From Oceaniferula spumae (GTDB taxonomy: Bacteria > Verrucomicrobiota > Verrucomicrobiia > Verrucomicrobiales > Akkermansiaceae): a stretch of 64,000 nucleotides of DNA. Each line of letters opens with the position of its first letter. Position 1 is the stretch's first letter. The notes beneath the pieces are model-generated. The model was not told where the DNA came from. It saw only the letters and a list, made by a program, of their open reading frames with translations, and did no database searches. Below are positions 43,688-52,092 of the stretch, one piece after another. The stretch is from the NCBI RefSeq assembly GCF_042849255.1, contig NZ_AP026866.1:2046001-2110000 (forward strand). Reading direction: 5' to 3'. Both the position numbers and the translations under genes were made by a program.

Positions 43688-44443
43688 TCATAAACCGGTC
43701 GGATGATCGATGAAAGTGGACGAGACATCGAATTCTCCACGAAGGACAGCTGTCAATGCTTTGACCCCAAAGGTCTCTGTCGCGTAATGCCCGGCGTAAA
43801 TCAGGTTGATTCCTAACTCCTCAGCCAAGGGATAGCTCCAGTGCGGTCCTTCACCTGTGATGAACGTATTGATGCCCTCCTCCGCCATCGCAGCCACTTC
43901 GGAGCCAGCACCTCCGGTAATGATCCCCACCATGCCCGCCTGCGAACTCCCTCCATTGCATACATGGACTCGCCCACCGACAGCCTGCGTAACTGAAGCG
44001 ACAAGGCTATCCAGATCCAGATCCGTCTGTTGCCGTAATCCTAACTGAATACCTTTCCAGTCAAAAAACGGTTCCGCTTTGGTCATACCCAGTTCATTGG
44101 CCAGCAACCTGTTATTCCCCCACGCCGGATGCACGTCCAATGGGATATGTGAGCTATACAGTGCCATACCAGCGTCCATTGCCAGCTTCAGTTTACGGTA
44201 GGTGGAGCCAGTTATTTTCTGCGCTCCTTGCCAGAACATTCCATGGTGCACGACTAACAAATCTACTTTGTCAGCTACGGCTTTCTCGAACACTGGCAGC
44301 GAAGCATCGACTGCCGCAGCGACACGATTCACCTCACCTCCATTCTCAATTTGCAAACCATTCATGGCACCAGAATAGTCCGGTATCTCAGCGATATTGA
44401 GCTCTTTATCTAGGAAATCGACGATGTCTGTTAGTGTAGCCAT
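43688..44443 (-). CDS. Nif3-like dinuclear metal centre protein (DUF34)
   Basis: A 251-residue member of the NIF3/YbgI/DUF34 family, which form toroidal hexamers with a dinuclear metal site and have been linked to GTP cyclohydrolase-like or metal-insertase roles. Metal-binding motifs are LLVVHHGMFW near residue 65, LYSSHIPLDVHP near 100, and GEGPHWSYPLAEELGINLIYAGHYATETFG toward the end. The length equals the short, single-domain form without the extra PII-like insert. It stands alone on the minus strand downstream of the VKOR fusion gene, whose terminator lies in between. Confidence 0.88.
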   Translation of the reverse strand: MATLTDIVDFLDKELNIAEIPDYSGAMNGLQIENGGEVNRVAAAVDASLPVFEKAVADKVDLLVVHHGMFWQGAQKITGSTYRKLKLAMDAGMALYSSHIPLDVHPAWGNNRLLANELGMTKAEPFFDWKGIQLGLRQQTDLDLDSLVASVTQAVGGRVHVCNGGSSQAGMVGIITGGAGSEVAAMAEEGINTFITGEGPHWSYPLAEELGINLIYAGHYATETFGVKALTAVLRGEFDVSSTFIDHPTGL

Positions 44444-44482
44444 AGGGATAAGTTAGAAAACCTTACAAAATTTTACGAATTT

Positions 44483-44504
44483 AAAAAACACAGCTCCACC
44501 TGTG
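44483..44504 (-). terminator. Terminator of the VKOR fusion gene
   Basis: On the minus strand CACAG-GTGGAG-CTGTG is followed by six T, 11 bases past the stop. The stem is only 5 to 6 pairs. Confidence 0.65.
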
Positions 44505-44515
44505 CAAGTAACCTG

Positions 44516-45697
44516 TTAGCGCAGCTGGAGATGTTTTTTAAGAACGGCTTCGAAGTCTTCTTTGGTACGAGCAATTCCTTGCATCATCATCGAGCCCTTA
44601 ATTGCCAGCTTAGGCATTACCGGAGTATTTTCAGCAAACACTTTGTAATCAGCTACGTTTTCCTTTAGCAGAGAGACGACCCACTCGTCGTTTTCCGTGG
44701 GCAATCTGTCCTCGCCCACCAAACTGGCTGCCATCGCTTCCGCTGCTTCCACAGGGACTTCTTTGTTTTCAAACAACCAATCATGAAACTCCCGGAATTT
44801 GGCAGGATCAGCTCGCCACACCCTGAGCGCTAGGGTTGCAAATTCACAAGCCTTGGCGTGATCTTGAACACCAATGGGCAGGTTTGGATTACATTTCCGG
44901 TTCAACGGCGTAGGCAGTAGTATAACACAGAGTTGATCAGGGTATTTTTCTAACAGACCATCCAAATCTCCGTGCATATCTTTGCAAGATGCACAGGTGT
45001 AATCGTAGTATTTCACCATCACATTTTCAGCATCCATTTTTCCAATGTGCGGCAAGTCATTGACTCGATACTGCTTCTGCCCACCGAAGAACTCGACAGT
45101 GCGGCCCTCACCTTGTGAGTGAACCCCACCGGAAGCGATTTCGACAACAATATCATCCTCGCGATGGGTCTGAGGCTGAGGCCCGAAATACTGCAACATG
45201 GCCAAGCTACCTACAAACACTACAGCTGAGGGCACGGTGGCCGCTGTTTGCCTCAACAATCGATCCATGCTGCGAAATTCGGCAATTATAATAGCCAAAG
45301 CTAACAACACCCCCACACCATGCATTGTCATGCAATACTTACAAATGCTGCCGATAACTTCTAACTGCAAAACCGTAAACCAAACGGCTGAACCAATGAT
45401 GATCCATGCCGCAAGCTGACGAAACCAACCTACGGTGATCCCCCGCATCCAAAGGCTAACAATAATCGCCAGATAGAGGAGGAAGGAAAATACGCTGATC
45501 GGGACAACACCGAAAACCATCGACCATTTGCTGCCTAACACATTGGCACAACCACTGCCACCGCCACAGCCAGCGAGAGTGGTGATGGTGCCATTGAGTT
45601 TTTCAATGGTCAGCCAAAGGCTCAAACCAGCCGCGATCACCGCGAGCAGGACAATGATGCCTACCCAGCGAGGCTTCAGATCAGAATTCCATTTCAT
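44516..45697 (-). CDS. VKOR-thioredoxin fusion, disulfide-forming system
   Basis: A 393-residue inner-membrane protein. The N-terminal vitamin K epoxide reductase domain has about five hydrophobic helices, the loop cysteines C44 and C50 followed by VLGSKWSMVFGVVPIS, and the quinone-proximal CKYC at 119-122. The C-terminal periplasmic domain is thioredoxin/DsbA-like with CASC at 235-238 (YYDYTCASCKDMHGDL). Such fusions replace DsbA-DsbB and oxidise exported proteins, passing electrons to quinone. ATG 45697 is chosen because GAGG lies about 9 bases upstream; an in-frame ATG is at 45706 and a TTG at 45712. Many exported proteins here carry Cys pairs that could be its clients. Confidence 0.93.
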   Translation of the reverse strand: MKWNSDLKPRWVGIIVLLAVIAAGLSLWLTIEKLNGTITTLAGCGGGSGCANVLGSKWSMVFGVVPISVFSFLLYLAIIVSLWMRGITVGWFRQLAAWIIIGSAVWFTVLQLEVIGSICKYCMTMHGVGVLLALAIIIAEFRSMDRLLRQTAATVPSAVVFVGSLAMLQYFGPQPQTHREDDIVVEIASGGVHSQGEGRTVEFFGGQKQYRVNDLPHIGKMDAENVMVKYYDYTCASCKDMHGDLDGLLEKYPDQLCVILLPTPLNRKCNPNLPIGVQDHAKACEFATLALRVWRADPAKFREFHDWLFENKEVPVEAAEAMAASLVGEDRLPTENDEWVVSLLKENVADYKVFAENTPVMPKLAIKGSMMMQGIARTKEDFEAVLKKHLQLR

Positions 45698-45751
45698 CGC
45701 CGGCATCCTCAATGATCGTCGCCAGCGTGACCAGACCAGAATTAACCGATC

Positions 45752-46030
45752 TTATTTATCGCGAACTGGAACACCATTTTCATCGAGCGTCACCCAGTCG
45801 TCTCCCTCACGATTCCTACGCCAGCCGTTGATGGCAAAGAGCAGAGTTAGCGCCAGGAAAAAAATTGAGGTCTCCATTAAGAACGGACTGGTGATGAGCG
45901 CCAGACACATACGTCCTACCTCGCCACTGAAGCCAGGCAAATATGCCGCTGCAGCGATACCACCGAGGGCGATGAAGAAAAACAAGATCAGTGCAAAACC
46001 GATCATCATGTGTTTTTTGCGCGTTTCCAT
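45752..46030 (-). CDS. Small two-span membrane protein
   Basis: A 92-residue protein with two hydrophobic helices (MMIGFALILFFFIALGGIAA and a second around SIFFLALTLLFAI) and a charged C-terminal tail RRNREGDDWVTLDENGVPV. No family is recognised. It is 54 bases upstream of the VKOR fusion gene on the same strand, so the two may be co-transcribed and it might be an accessory to it. Confidence 0.6.
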   Translation of the reverse strand: METRKKHMMIGFALILFFFIALGGIAAAAYLPGFSGEVGRMCLALITSPFLMETSIFFLALTLLFAINGWRRNREGDDWVTLDENGVPVRDK

Positions 46031-46072
46031 GATTGGGACACCGCACCGTTCGCACCCAAGCCCCTTATTTTC

Positions 46073-46116
46073 AAGCTAAAAAGAAAGCGCACCAGCCAAT
46101 GAAGGCTGATGCGCTT
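46073..46116 (-). terminator. Terminator after the small helical protein gene
   Basis: AAGCGCATCAGCC pairs with GGCTGGTGCGCTT on the minus strand (13 pairs, one G-T wobble) and is followed by TCTTTTTA. It ends the transcript of the gene at 46154. Confidence 0.9.
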
Positions 46117-46153
46117 AGAAAAATTCACCTGCGTTGGGCAAGTGATCAGTGGA

Positions 46154-46354
46154 CTAACCTCCGAAAAGACCTTTGGCTTTATCGAGCAGACCACCCGTAT
46201 CAGGCATCTCGCCGTTGACTGCGGAATTCACGATATCTTGCATGCCTTCGGGCAGCTTGTCTTTGACGAACCCAAGCACCATATCGATGGCTTGCTGGCT
46301 CATTTCTTCGCTCAATCCAAGTTTCTCTGAGAGCTGTTTTTTAAGTTCGTCCAT
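46154..46354 (-). CDS. Small helical protein of unknown function
   Basis: A 66-residue protein (MDELKKQLSEKLGLSEEMSQ, then IDMVLGFVKDKLPEGMQDIV, ending GGLLDKAKGLFGG), amphipathic and helical with a Gly-rich end. The pattern recalls DUF2780/DUF937-like small proteins, but I cannot assign it. The open frame continues upstream into the tRNA-Leu gene, so ATG 46354 is the credible start. It lies 32 bases downstream of tRNA-Leu with no terminator between, and has its own strong terminator after it. Confidence 0.65.
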   Translation of the reverse strand: MDELKKQLSEKLGLSEEMSQQAIDMVLGFVKDKLPEGMQDIVNSAVNGEMPDTGGLLDKAKGLFGG

Positions 46355-46386
46355 GATGTCGTTATGTAAGTAATCGAGTGAAGAAG

Positions 46387-46469
46387 TACCGGGAACAGGG
46401 GTCGAACCTGCACGCCCTAGGGGCACTAGATCCTAAATCTAGCGTGTCTACCAATTCCACCATCCCGGC
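46387..46469 (-). tRNA. tRNA-Leu (anticodon TAG)
   Basis: On the minus strand the acceptor GCCGGGA pairs with the 3' TCCCGGT. The D arm reads GTGGAATTGGTAGACAC, the anticodon arm CTAGATTTAGGATCTAG carries TAG (leucine CUA), a long variable arm TGCCCCTAGGGCG marks a class II tRNA, and the T arm contains GGTTCGACCCC. Discriminator A. CCA is not encoded. Confidence 0.96.
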
Positions 46470-46575
46470 GCGGAATGACTGGACTATAGGAAAACTTTTG
46501 ATTTTGGCAACGGGTTTCTTCACGATCTTTCATAGACGCTCGGAGGAGTAAATAATAACCGTTAGCAGAGTCGCC

Positions 46576-47859
46576 TTAAACCTTTCCAAGTGCCACTTCC
46601 ATGGACTCCAGAGTGGTGTCGATATCGGACTCGCTATGCGCCATACTAATGAATCCGGTCTCATACGGACTTGGTGCGGTGTAAACTCCCTGCTCCAACA
46701 TTTCCGTGAAATACTTACGGAAAGCAGCGGTGTCCGCAGTCATCACCGAGTCGAGATTGACAATTTCCTCGCCGGTGAAGAACAGGCAGAACATCGAGCC
46801 CACGCGGTTGAAGCGGTAGTCCATGCCTTTGGCTTTCAATAAGGAACGAACACCTGCTTCCAGATGCGCCCCCAGATGATCCAGTCTCTTATAGCCATCC
46901 AGCTTATCCATTTCGTGAAGCTGGGCCAAGCCGGCAGCCATCGCCAGCGGGTTTCCGCTAAGAGTTCCTGCCTGATAGACAGGTCCGTCCGGAGCGAGAT
47001 AGTCCATGATTTCGGCTTTGCCTCCGAAGGCTCCCACCGGAAGGCCTCCGCCAATGACTTTCCCCATTGCTGTTAGATCGGGCATCAATCCTTCGAGTTC
47101 CTGGACACCACCTCGGGCAACACGGAATCCGGTCATGACTTCATCAAAAATAAATACTGCCCCATACTCAGAAGTCACGTCTCGCAGCCCTTGCAGGTAA
47201 CCTTCCTTAGGGAAAATCAATCCAGCATTCGCCGGATAGCTTTCGACAATTACGGCAGCAATCTGATCGCCCATCTCAGCAAAGACAGCGCGCACCTTTT
47301 CCAGATCGTTATAGGGCAGAGTAATCGTTTCCGCGGCAAATGACGCCGGCACCCCGGCTGAGTCGGGCTCGCCATGAGTCAACGCACCTGATCCGGCGGC
47401 CACTAACAAGCTGTCAACGTGACCGTGATAACAACCCACGAATTTGATGATTTTATCTCTCCCAGTGTAACCGCGCGCCAGACGTACCGCACTCATCGTC
47501 GCTTCGGTTCCTGAGTTCACCATGCGCACCTTTTCCACGGATGGGAGCCACTGGACGATTTTCCGAGCCATTTCCACTTCGAAAGGATTGGGAATACCGA
47601 AAGACACCCCTTCCTTTGCCGCTTCATGCACTGCATCAATCACACACTGTGGCGCGTGACCGAGTATCGCCGGCCCCCATGTGCCGACATAGTCGATCAG
47701 TTGATTGCCATCCACATCCTCGATACGGCATCCCTTCGCCCTGCGAACAAAGAAGGGGTCACCGTCGACATTTTTAAATGCGCGCACGGGTGAATTCACT
47801 CCTCCTGGAATCACCTCCTTAGCGGCTTTGAACAACTTGCTGGAAATATCGTTTTTCAT
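46576..47859 (-). CDS. hemL: Glutamate-1-semialdehyde 2,1-aminomutase
   Basis: A 427-residue PLP enzyme that forms 5-aminolevulinate in the C5 haem pathway. Diagnostic motifs: PGGVNSPVRAFKNV at the start, GPAILGHAPQCV, MVNSGTEATMSAVRLARG, KFVGCYHGHVDSLLV, FDEVMTGFRVARGG and the PLP lysine in MGKVIGGGLPVGAFGG. Length is normal. Haem supply matters here given the multi-haem cytochrome at 55-58 kb. It is divergent from the selenoprotein candidate across 177 bases, with tRNA-Leu about 100 bases downstream. Confidence 0.97.
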   Translation of the reverse strand: MKNDISSKLFKAAKEVIPGGVNSPVRAFKNVDGDPFFVRRAKGCRIEDVDGNQLIDYVGTWGPAILGHAPQCVIDAVHEAAKEGVSFGIPNPFEVEMARKIVQWLPSVEKVRMVNSGTEATMSAVRLARGYTGRDKIIKFVGCYHGHVDSLLVAAGSGALTHGEPDSAGVPASFAAETITLPYNDLEKVRAVFAEMGDQIAAVIVESYPANAGLIFPKEGYLQGLRDVTSEYGAVFIFDEVMTGFRVARGGVQELEGLMPDLTAMGKVIGGGLPVGAFGGKAEIMDYLAPDGPVYQAGTLSGNPLAMAAGLAQLHEMDKLDGYKRLDHLGAHLEAGVRSLLKAKGMDYRFNRVGSMFCLFFTGEEIVNLDSVMTADTAAFRKYFTEMLEQGVYTAPSPYETGFISMAHSESDIDTTLESMEVALGKV

Positions 47860-48036
47860 CGTTAAAGTATGCCGATTTCGGCGACAGCCACCATGGAAGC
47901 CGAGGCAGCACTTGGCAAGTCCGAGGAAGAAGATCGTCGCTTTTCCTACGCCTTCGTCACTTCGGCTAGGATCGGCGAGACAAATACGAAGCCCTATGCC
48001 GTTGTTATTTTAAGCACCTTTTACCTACATCATTTT

Positions 48037-48738
48037 ATGAAACGAAAGTTCATCCTATCACTTACCACCCCGCTGTTAGCTGTGGTCATGCTGGCCAGTG
48101 CGCATGCCCGCATTTGGACCAGTGCCGATGGTTCTAAGACCTTTGAAGGCAATTATGTCAGCAGCACAGATACTACGGTCACCGTACTGAAGTCAGGCCG
48201 CGAGGTCACCTTCAAGCTCGATCTGATTTCCGAGGCTGACCGAACCTTTGTAAAGGAAGAAGCCGAGCGCCTTGCAAAGGCTGAGGCTGACAAGGCCAAT
48301 CAGAAAACTCTCGCCGACCAGCCAGTGGGCAAAAAGCTCATGGGCAAGACTGTCAAAGTCGTCGGCAAAAAATTCGAGACCGTCGACACCACCAAAGTCC
48401 CAGAGTATTACATGGTCTATTTCTCCGCCAGTTGGTGAGGCCCCTGCAAAGCCCACGCTCCACAGTTAGTGAAGTATTACAATAGCAGCATCGCCAATAA
48501 CCAGAAAGTTGAGTTCATTCATGTCAGTCAAGACGACAGTAAAAGAGACGCCTTGGGATGGGCTGCTTCAGCCAATTTCCCCTGGCTCACTGTGCTCTCT
48601 TCGAAAGCCCGGTCCTCCGGTCTAGGCAAGCTCGACGCCGGCACCCCCAGCTACGTCTTGATCGATAAAAACGGCAAAGTCCTCGCGACCAACGAGAAAG
48701 CTTGCATGGCCAAGATCAAAGAGCTGACAGGGAAATAA
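48037..48738 (+). CDS. Candidate exported selenoprotein: SHD1-like domain plus thioredoxin-like domain with UGPC motif (TGA at 48436-48438)
   Basis: Read through one in-frame TGA, this is a 233-residue protein. Residues 1-23 are a signal peptide (ending HA). Residues 25-80 resemble an SHD1 domain (RIWTSADGSKTFEGNYV, LISEADRTFV). From about 100 there is a thioredoxin/nucleoredoxin-like domain: YYMVYFSASW, then TGA (codon 134), then GPCKAHAPQLVKYYN. Relatives carry Cys where the TGA sits (SASWCGPC). The rest of the fold is intact, including the cis-proline AGTPSYVLID (Pro204) and KNGKVLAT, with no other stop or frameshift. Sec-for-Cys substitution at a redox site is the standard selenoprotein pattern. 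Alternatives are a single-base nonsense mutation or two separate genes, but the second piece (48469-48738) would lack strands and active site. No sel genes are in this window. Confidence 0.78.
48457..48475 (+). promoter_or_regulatory. Candidate bacterial SECIS hairpin after the TGA codon
   Basis: GCT-C-CAC (48457-48463), loop AGTTA (48464-48468), GTG-A-AGT (48469-48475): six pairs with one C-A mismatch and a terminal G-T pair. The loop begins 26 bases after the TGA and has G in its second position. Bacterial SECIS elements usually need a G in the first two loop positions and about 16-37 bases of spacing, so position and loop fit. The stem is weak, and the pairing was done by eye. Confidence 0.42.
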
Positions 48739-48862
48739 ACAGCGTTCTCTACCATTTTCATTGAATAGAACACCTGACCGCCACGTCGGAGTGACAACAA
48801 CTGCTTGAGCACGTGGATTTTCCAGTGGCTAAAGCAGTCGTCCTACACTACCATTCACCGTG

Positions 48863-49579
48863 ATGAAAATTGCCACCGCCATATTTTCCCTGTTCGCCGT
48901 AACGCTACTCCCAGCTAACGCCGAACCTAAAAAATCCCTGCTCAACAATGACCCTGACGTCATTTACCTGAACGAGCACATCGATCGCACCATCACGCTG
49001 TTGGTAGTGAAGCCCGCCACGGTCTACGCCACCAAGAAAGGGCAAAGTAGCCGCCGACTCGGCAGTTTCCCTGCAAATACCAAGGTCCAGCTCTTGGCCA
49101 TCACCGACAAGGCCTACCGAGTGAAAGGTGAAGCAAGCCACGCTGGCGTGACCGGCTGGGTGAATCCACAACTACTTGCCTCCAAAGACAAGGACTTCAT
49201 CGACAATCTGAAAAAGCTCTATGAGCGCCAGATGATCGTCAAAGAACTCATCGCCAACCACGACGTCGCCATCGGCATGACGCTCGACGAGGTCAAAAAG
49301 TCACTCGGCGAACCCACTGAGACTGAGGTCAAACAGACCCGCAAGGGTGAATCCGGCAAGTGGGATTTTCTCATCGTTGAGGAACAAAAACACTATCGCA
49401 CGGTAGTTGATCCCTACACCGGCCGCGCCTTTCGCCAACTCTCGCACATCACCACCGAGGAGAAATCACGCACGACCATCGAGTTTGAAGACAACACTGT
49501 CACTTCTGTGACTCGTAAAAAAAACAACGGACCGGGTAAAGTCCGCATCATTCCGGCACCGGTGATTTTCCACTGGTAG
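48863..49579 (+). CDS. Exported SH3-like and BamE/SmpA-like protein
   Basis: A 238-residue exported protein with a signal peptide ending ANAEP. An SH3-like domain lies at about 45-105 (KPATVYATKKGQSSRRLGSF, GEASHAGVTGWVNPQLL), followed by a helix and a C-terminal module with VAIGMTLDEVKKSLGEPTE, the SmpA/BamE-type G-M-x-x-x-x-V-x-x-x-L-G-x-P pattern. It may bind envelope components. GTG 48860 and ATG 48863 are both possible starts; ATG is chosen. It follows the selenoprotein candidate on the same strand after 124 bases. No specific function is recognised. Confidence 0.7.
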   Translation: MKIATAIFSLFAVTLLPANAEPKKSLLNNDPDVIYLNEHIDRTITLLVVKPATVYATKKGQSSRRLGSFPANTKVQLLAITDKAYRVKGEASHAGVTGWVNPQLLASKDKDFIDNLKKLYERQMIVKELIANHDVAIGMTLDEVKKSLGEPTETEVKQTRKGESGKWDFLIVEEQKHYRTVVDPYTGRAFRQLSHITTEEKSRTTIEFEDNTVTSVTRKKNNGPGKVRIIPAPVIFHW

Positions 49580-49599
49580 CACCAATTGGTTCGTTCCTG

Positions 49600-50049
49600 T
49601 TAGAGCTTACCCAAGGTCACATAACGCAGAAGATCGGCCACCTTGGTCACGTCATCCGTCACCGCATTTGCTGCGGCGTCGATTTCCTTAAGGGCATGTT
49701 GGAACTCCTCTGAATGCACGATAATCAACGGTTTCCCCAGCGCCGAAGCCATCCCCGCATCGAAGGCGGCATTCCATTGTCGGTATTTCTCGCCAAATTT
49801 CACCACCACGATATCGGATTTTTCAATCAGTGGCCGTGTGCGTATCGCGTTGAGTCCGGCTCCCTTGCGGTCATGCCAGAAGGGCGATGGCTCTGCGCCG
49901 AGAATGCTAGCGCCACAATCGTCACTTGCCGCATGGTCGGTAACTGGTGCGTAAAATTCTATGGGGAGATCCAGCCTTTCAACCGCCTTCTGAAGGTCTG
50001 TGCGCCAATCGGTATGGATTTCTCCAGCCAGGTAAACTTTCCAAATCAT
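49600..50049 (-). CDS. ytoQ: YtoQ family protein
   Basis: A 149-residue protein very like Bacillus YtoQ: YLAGEIHTDWRTDLQKAV, the middle DHAASDDCGASILG, AIRTRPLIEKSDIVVVKFGEKYRQWNAAFDAG and GKPLIIVHSEEFQHALKEID. The fold is that of nucleoside 2-deoxyribosyltransferase-like proteins; the reaction is not known. It is convergent with the SH3/BamE-like gene and divergent from the oxidoreductase. Confidence 0.9.
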   Translation of the reverse strand: MIWKVYLAGEIHTDWRTDLQKAVERLDLPIEFYAPVTDHAASDDCGASILGAEPSPFWHDRKGAGLNAIRTRPLIEKSDIVVVKFGEKYRQWNAAFDAGMASALGKPLIIVHSEEFQHALKEIDAAANAVTDDVTKVADLLRYVTLGKL

Positions 50050-50196
50050 GATGATCGGATGGTAGAATAGATGTCAAAAACATCAAGCTACATGGCCAAG
50101 TCATCTAAAACCGACCGTTGATGCTCTCAATCTCAAGAAAAAGAGACGACGGGATAACAGTTTTAACCACTTCCCAAATTCTTATTTTCTATCAAG

Positions 50197-51501
50197 ATGA
50201 CAGCTCACATGTCGTCCATTCCCCAAAATTTATCTACACCACTCACCATTGCCACATGCGGCTGTGGATCACGGGCCAGAACCTACAGTAAGATTGCCCG
50301 CACTTTAGGCGATCGTTACAGCATCGTCGCGGGTGCCGATCCCATTCCTGAGCGGCTGGAGGCCATGCGGGAGATTTCGGGTAACGATGACTTCCTAGCA
50401 TTCTCATCTGCGGATGAAATGCTGGAGCACGATAGGCTAGCCGACGTCATGATCATTGGCACCCAAGACCAGTATCATTTCGAACCCGCCAAAAAGGCGC
50501 TGGAAAAAGGATACCATCTCCTGCTGGAAAAACCCGCAGCACAGACCAAAGAAGAAGTTCTTGAACTCGCTCAATTAGCGAAAAAATACGACCGCAAGAT
50601 TCTCCTCTGCTTCGTACTTCGTTACACACCGTTTTATTCAAAAGTACACGAAGTCATCAGATCCGGGCAGCTTGGCGATATCATCTCCATACACGCCTGC
50701 GAAGGTGTCGAAGCCTGGCACCAGACACATTCCTTTGTCCGCGGTCACTGGGGCAAAAGTGCCGACAGCACACCCATGATTATCGCCAAGTGCAGTCATG
50801 ATACAGACTACCTTGCCTGGCTAATGAGCAGCCGCTGCACATCAGTTAGTTCATTCGGACGGCTCTCCCATTTCAGAGAAGAAAACGCACCGGAAGGAGC
50901 CACGGACCGCTGCACCTCTGGCTGCCCACATGCAGCCCCACAAGGAGGCACCTGTATGTATGACGCCCACCACTATCTCGATAAGAACAAACGCTGGCTG
51001 GATATGGTCTTCCCCCACCCCACGAAGCGCAGTGACGAGGAAGTGTTAGAATGGTTGAAAGTCTCGCCTTGGGGCCGTTGTGCTTGGAAATGCGATAACG
51101 ATGTAGTCGACCATCAGGTGGTTAACATGGACTTTGAAAATGGAGCCACAGCGAGCCTGACGATGACCGCTTTCGATGTCGGCCGCTCCATTGAAATTTT
51201 CGGAACCAAGGGAAGTCTCCGCGGCGGCCACGCCTTGAAAGAGAGCACCGATATTGACATGAGCATCCGCGATCACGCCACTGGGGAGACCGAAAATATT
51301 TTGTTAGATGACAAGGCTGAAGACAACTACAAGGGCCACGGTGGTGGCGATTTCGGTCTAGTCAACGCAATGGAAAGCATCTTCCGAGATGAAGGTCCGG
51401 AGAGTTCCTTAATCGAGAACTCCATCGAAGGAATCCTGATTGGATTCGCCGCTGAAGAATCCCGTCTCAATAACGGCAGGGTGGTTGAGATTAATCGATA
51501 G
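50197..51501 (+). CDS. Gfo/Idh/MocA-family oxidoreductase
   Basis: A 434-residue NAD(P)-dependent dehydrogenase of sugars or related polyols. The N-terminal Rossmann domain (TIATCGCGSRARTYSKIA, VAGADPIPERLEAM) leads to the conserved EKPAAQTKEEV. The catalytic region is RGHWGKSADSTPMIIAKCSHDTDYLAWL. A Cys-rich segment at about 245-262 (DRCTSGCPHAAPQGGTC) is typical of one subfamily and may bind metal. There is no signal peptide, so it is probably cytoplasmic. It stands alone, with a hairpin just after the stop. The substrate is unknown. Confidence 0.9.
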   Translation: MTAHMSSIPQNLSTPLTIATCGCGSRARTYSKIARTLGDRYSIVAGADPIPERLEAMREISGNDDFLAFSSADEMLEHDRLADVMIIGTQDQYHFEPAKKALEKGYHLLLEKPAAQTKEEVLELAQLAKKYDRKILLCFVLRYTPFYSKVHEVIRSGQLGDIISIHACEGVEAWHQTHSFVRGHWGKSADSTPMIIAKCSHDTDYLAWLMSSRCTSVSSFGRLSHFREENAPEGATDRCTSGCPHAAPQGGTCMYDAHHYLDKNKRWLDMVFPHPTKRSDEEVLEWLKVSPWGRCAWKCDNDVVDHQVVNMDFENGATASLTMTAFDVGRSIEIFGTKGSLRGGHALKESTDIDMSIRDHATGETENILLDDKAEDNYKGHGGGDFGLVNAMESIFRDEGPESSLIENSIEGILIGFAAEESRLNNGRVVEINR

Positions 51502-51506
51502 TAGGA

Positions 51507-51533
51507 CAAGTTTGCAGCTTGTCGGCAAACTTG
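51507..51533. terminator. Hairpin after the oxidoreductase gene
   Basis: CAAGTTTGC and GCAAACTTG form a perfect 9-base-pair stem with a 9-base loop, 5 bases beyond the stop. No T tract follows, so termination is uncertain. Confidence 0.5.
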
Positions 51534-51594
51534 GTGAACTCATCATGCTTGGGATGACTATTCCAAAGAGACCGACAAGTTAGAAACTCTTGTA

Positions 51595-51858
51595 TTACTT
51601 TCCTGGCTTCGTCCGATGCTCGCCAAAGTATTTCTCGCTGCGGTAGCGCAGCCACACTCGAAGCGTCTGCGGCACTTGCTCGCGCTGCTCTTTGGTAAGT
51701 GTCTCATAGAGCGCCATGGCCTTCTCCCGTTCACCTCTGCACGCGCGGTTATTGTGAGCATCCCAGTAGCTGCGAGCAACGCGTATGCGACGGTTGACCT
51801 CCTTGATCAGCGCCTTTCCGACCAATGGTTTGTCATTCTTTTTCTTTTTAGCAGGCAT
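51595..51858 (-). CDS. Small basic protein of unknown function
   Basis: An 87-residue basic helical protein: MPAKKKKNDKPLVGKAL, VNRRIRVARSYWDAHNNRAC, KAMALYETLTKEQREQVPQTLR, ending YFGEHRTKPGK. The amphipathic Arg/Lys pattern suggests nucleic-acid or ribosome association, but no family is recognised. GTG 51861 and ATG 51858 are both possible starts. The next gene is convergent on one side and divergent on the other, so it is probably expressed alone. Confidence 0.55.
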   Translation of the reverse strand: MPAKKKKNDKPLVGKALIKEVNRRIRVARSYWDAHNNRACRGEREKAMALYETLTKEQREQVPQTLRVWLRYRSEKYFGEHRTKPGK

Positions 51859-52092
51859 CACGTTTTGCGTTTCTGGCCAACGTCACCGCGACCAATGATT
51901 TAAGAGAGGGACCATACACCGAAATGGCGGACATCACAATCACGCAGGAAACTAACAGAACATCGTCACTGATTTCATCCTGACTGGTGAGTATAGAAAC
52001 CGCGATCTAACGAGCTAGGCAGATTTGCTCAAAAAAATCCTGCATAATCTCGTTTGACCGTCGTCAGAGCATGACATTAACCTAATATCACT

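Noticed and set aside
48436..48469. Reading the selenoprotein region as two genes, one ending at TGA 48438 and another starting at ATG-like 48469
   Set aside because: Both pieces are in one frame, the TGA replaces a catalytic Cys, and the second piece begins inside the alpha-helix after the active site without a signal peptide or its own start context. A read-through protein explains it better.
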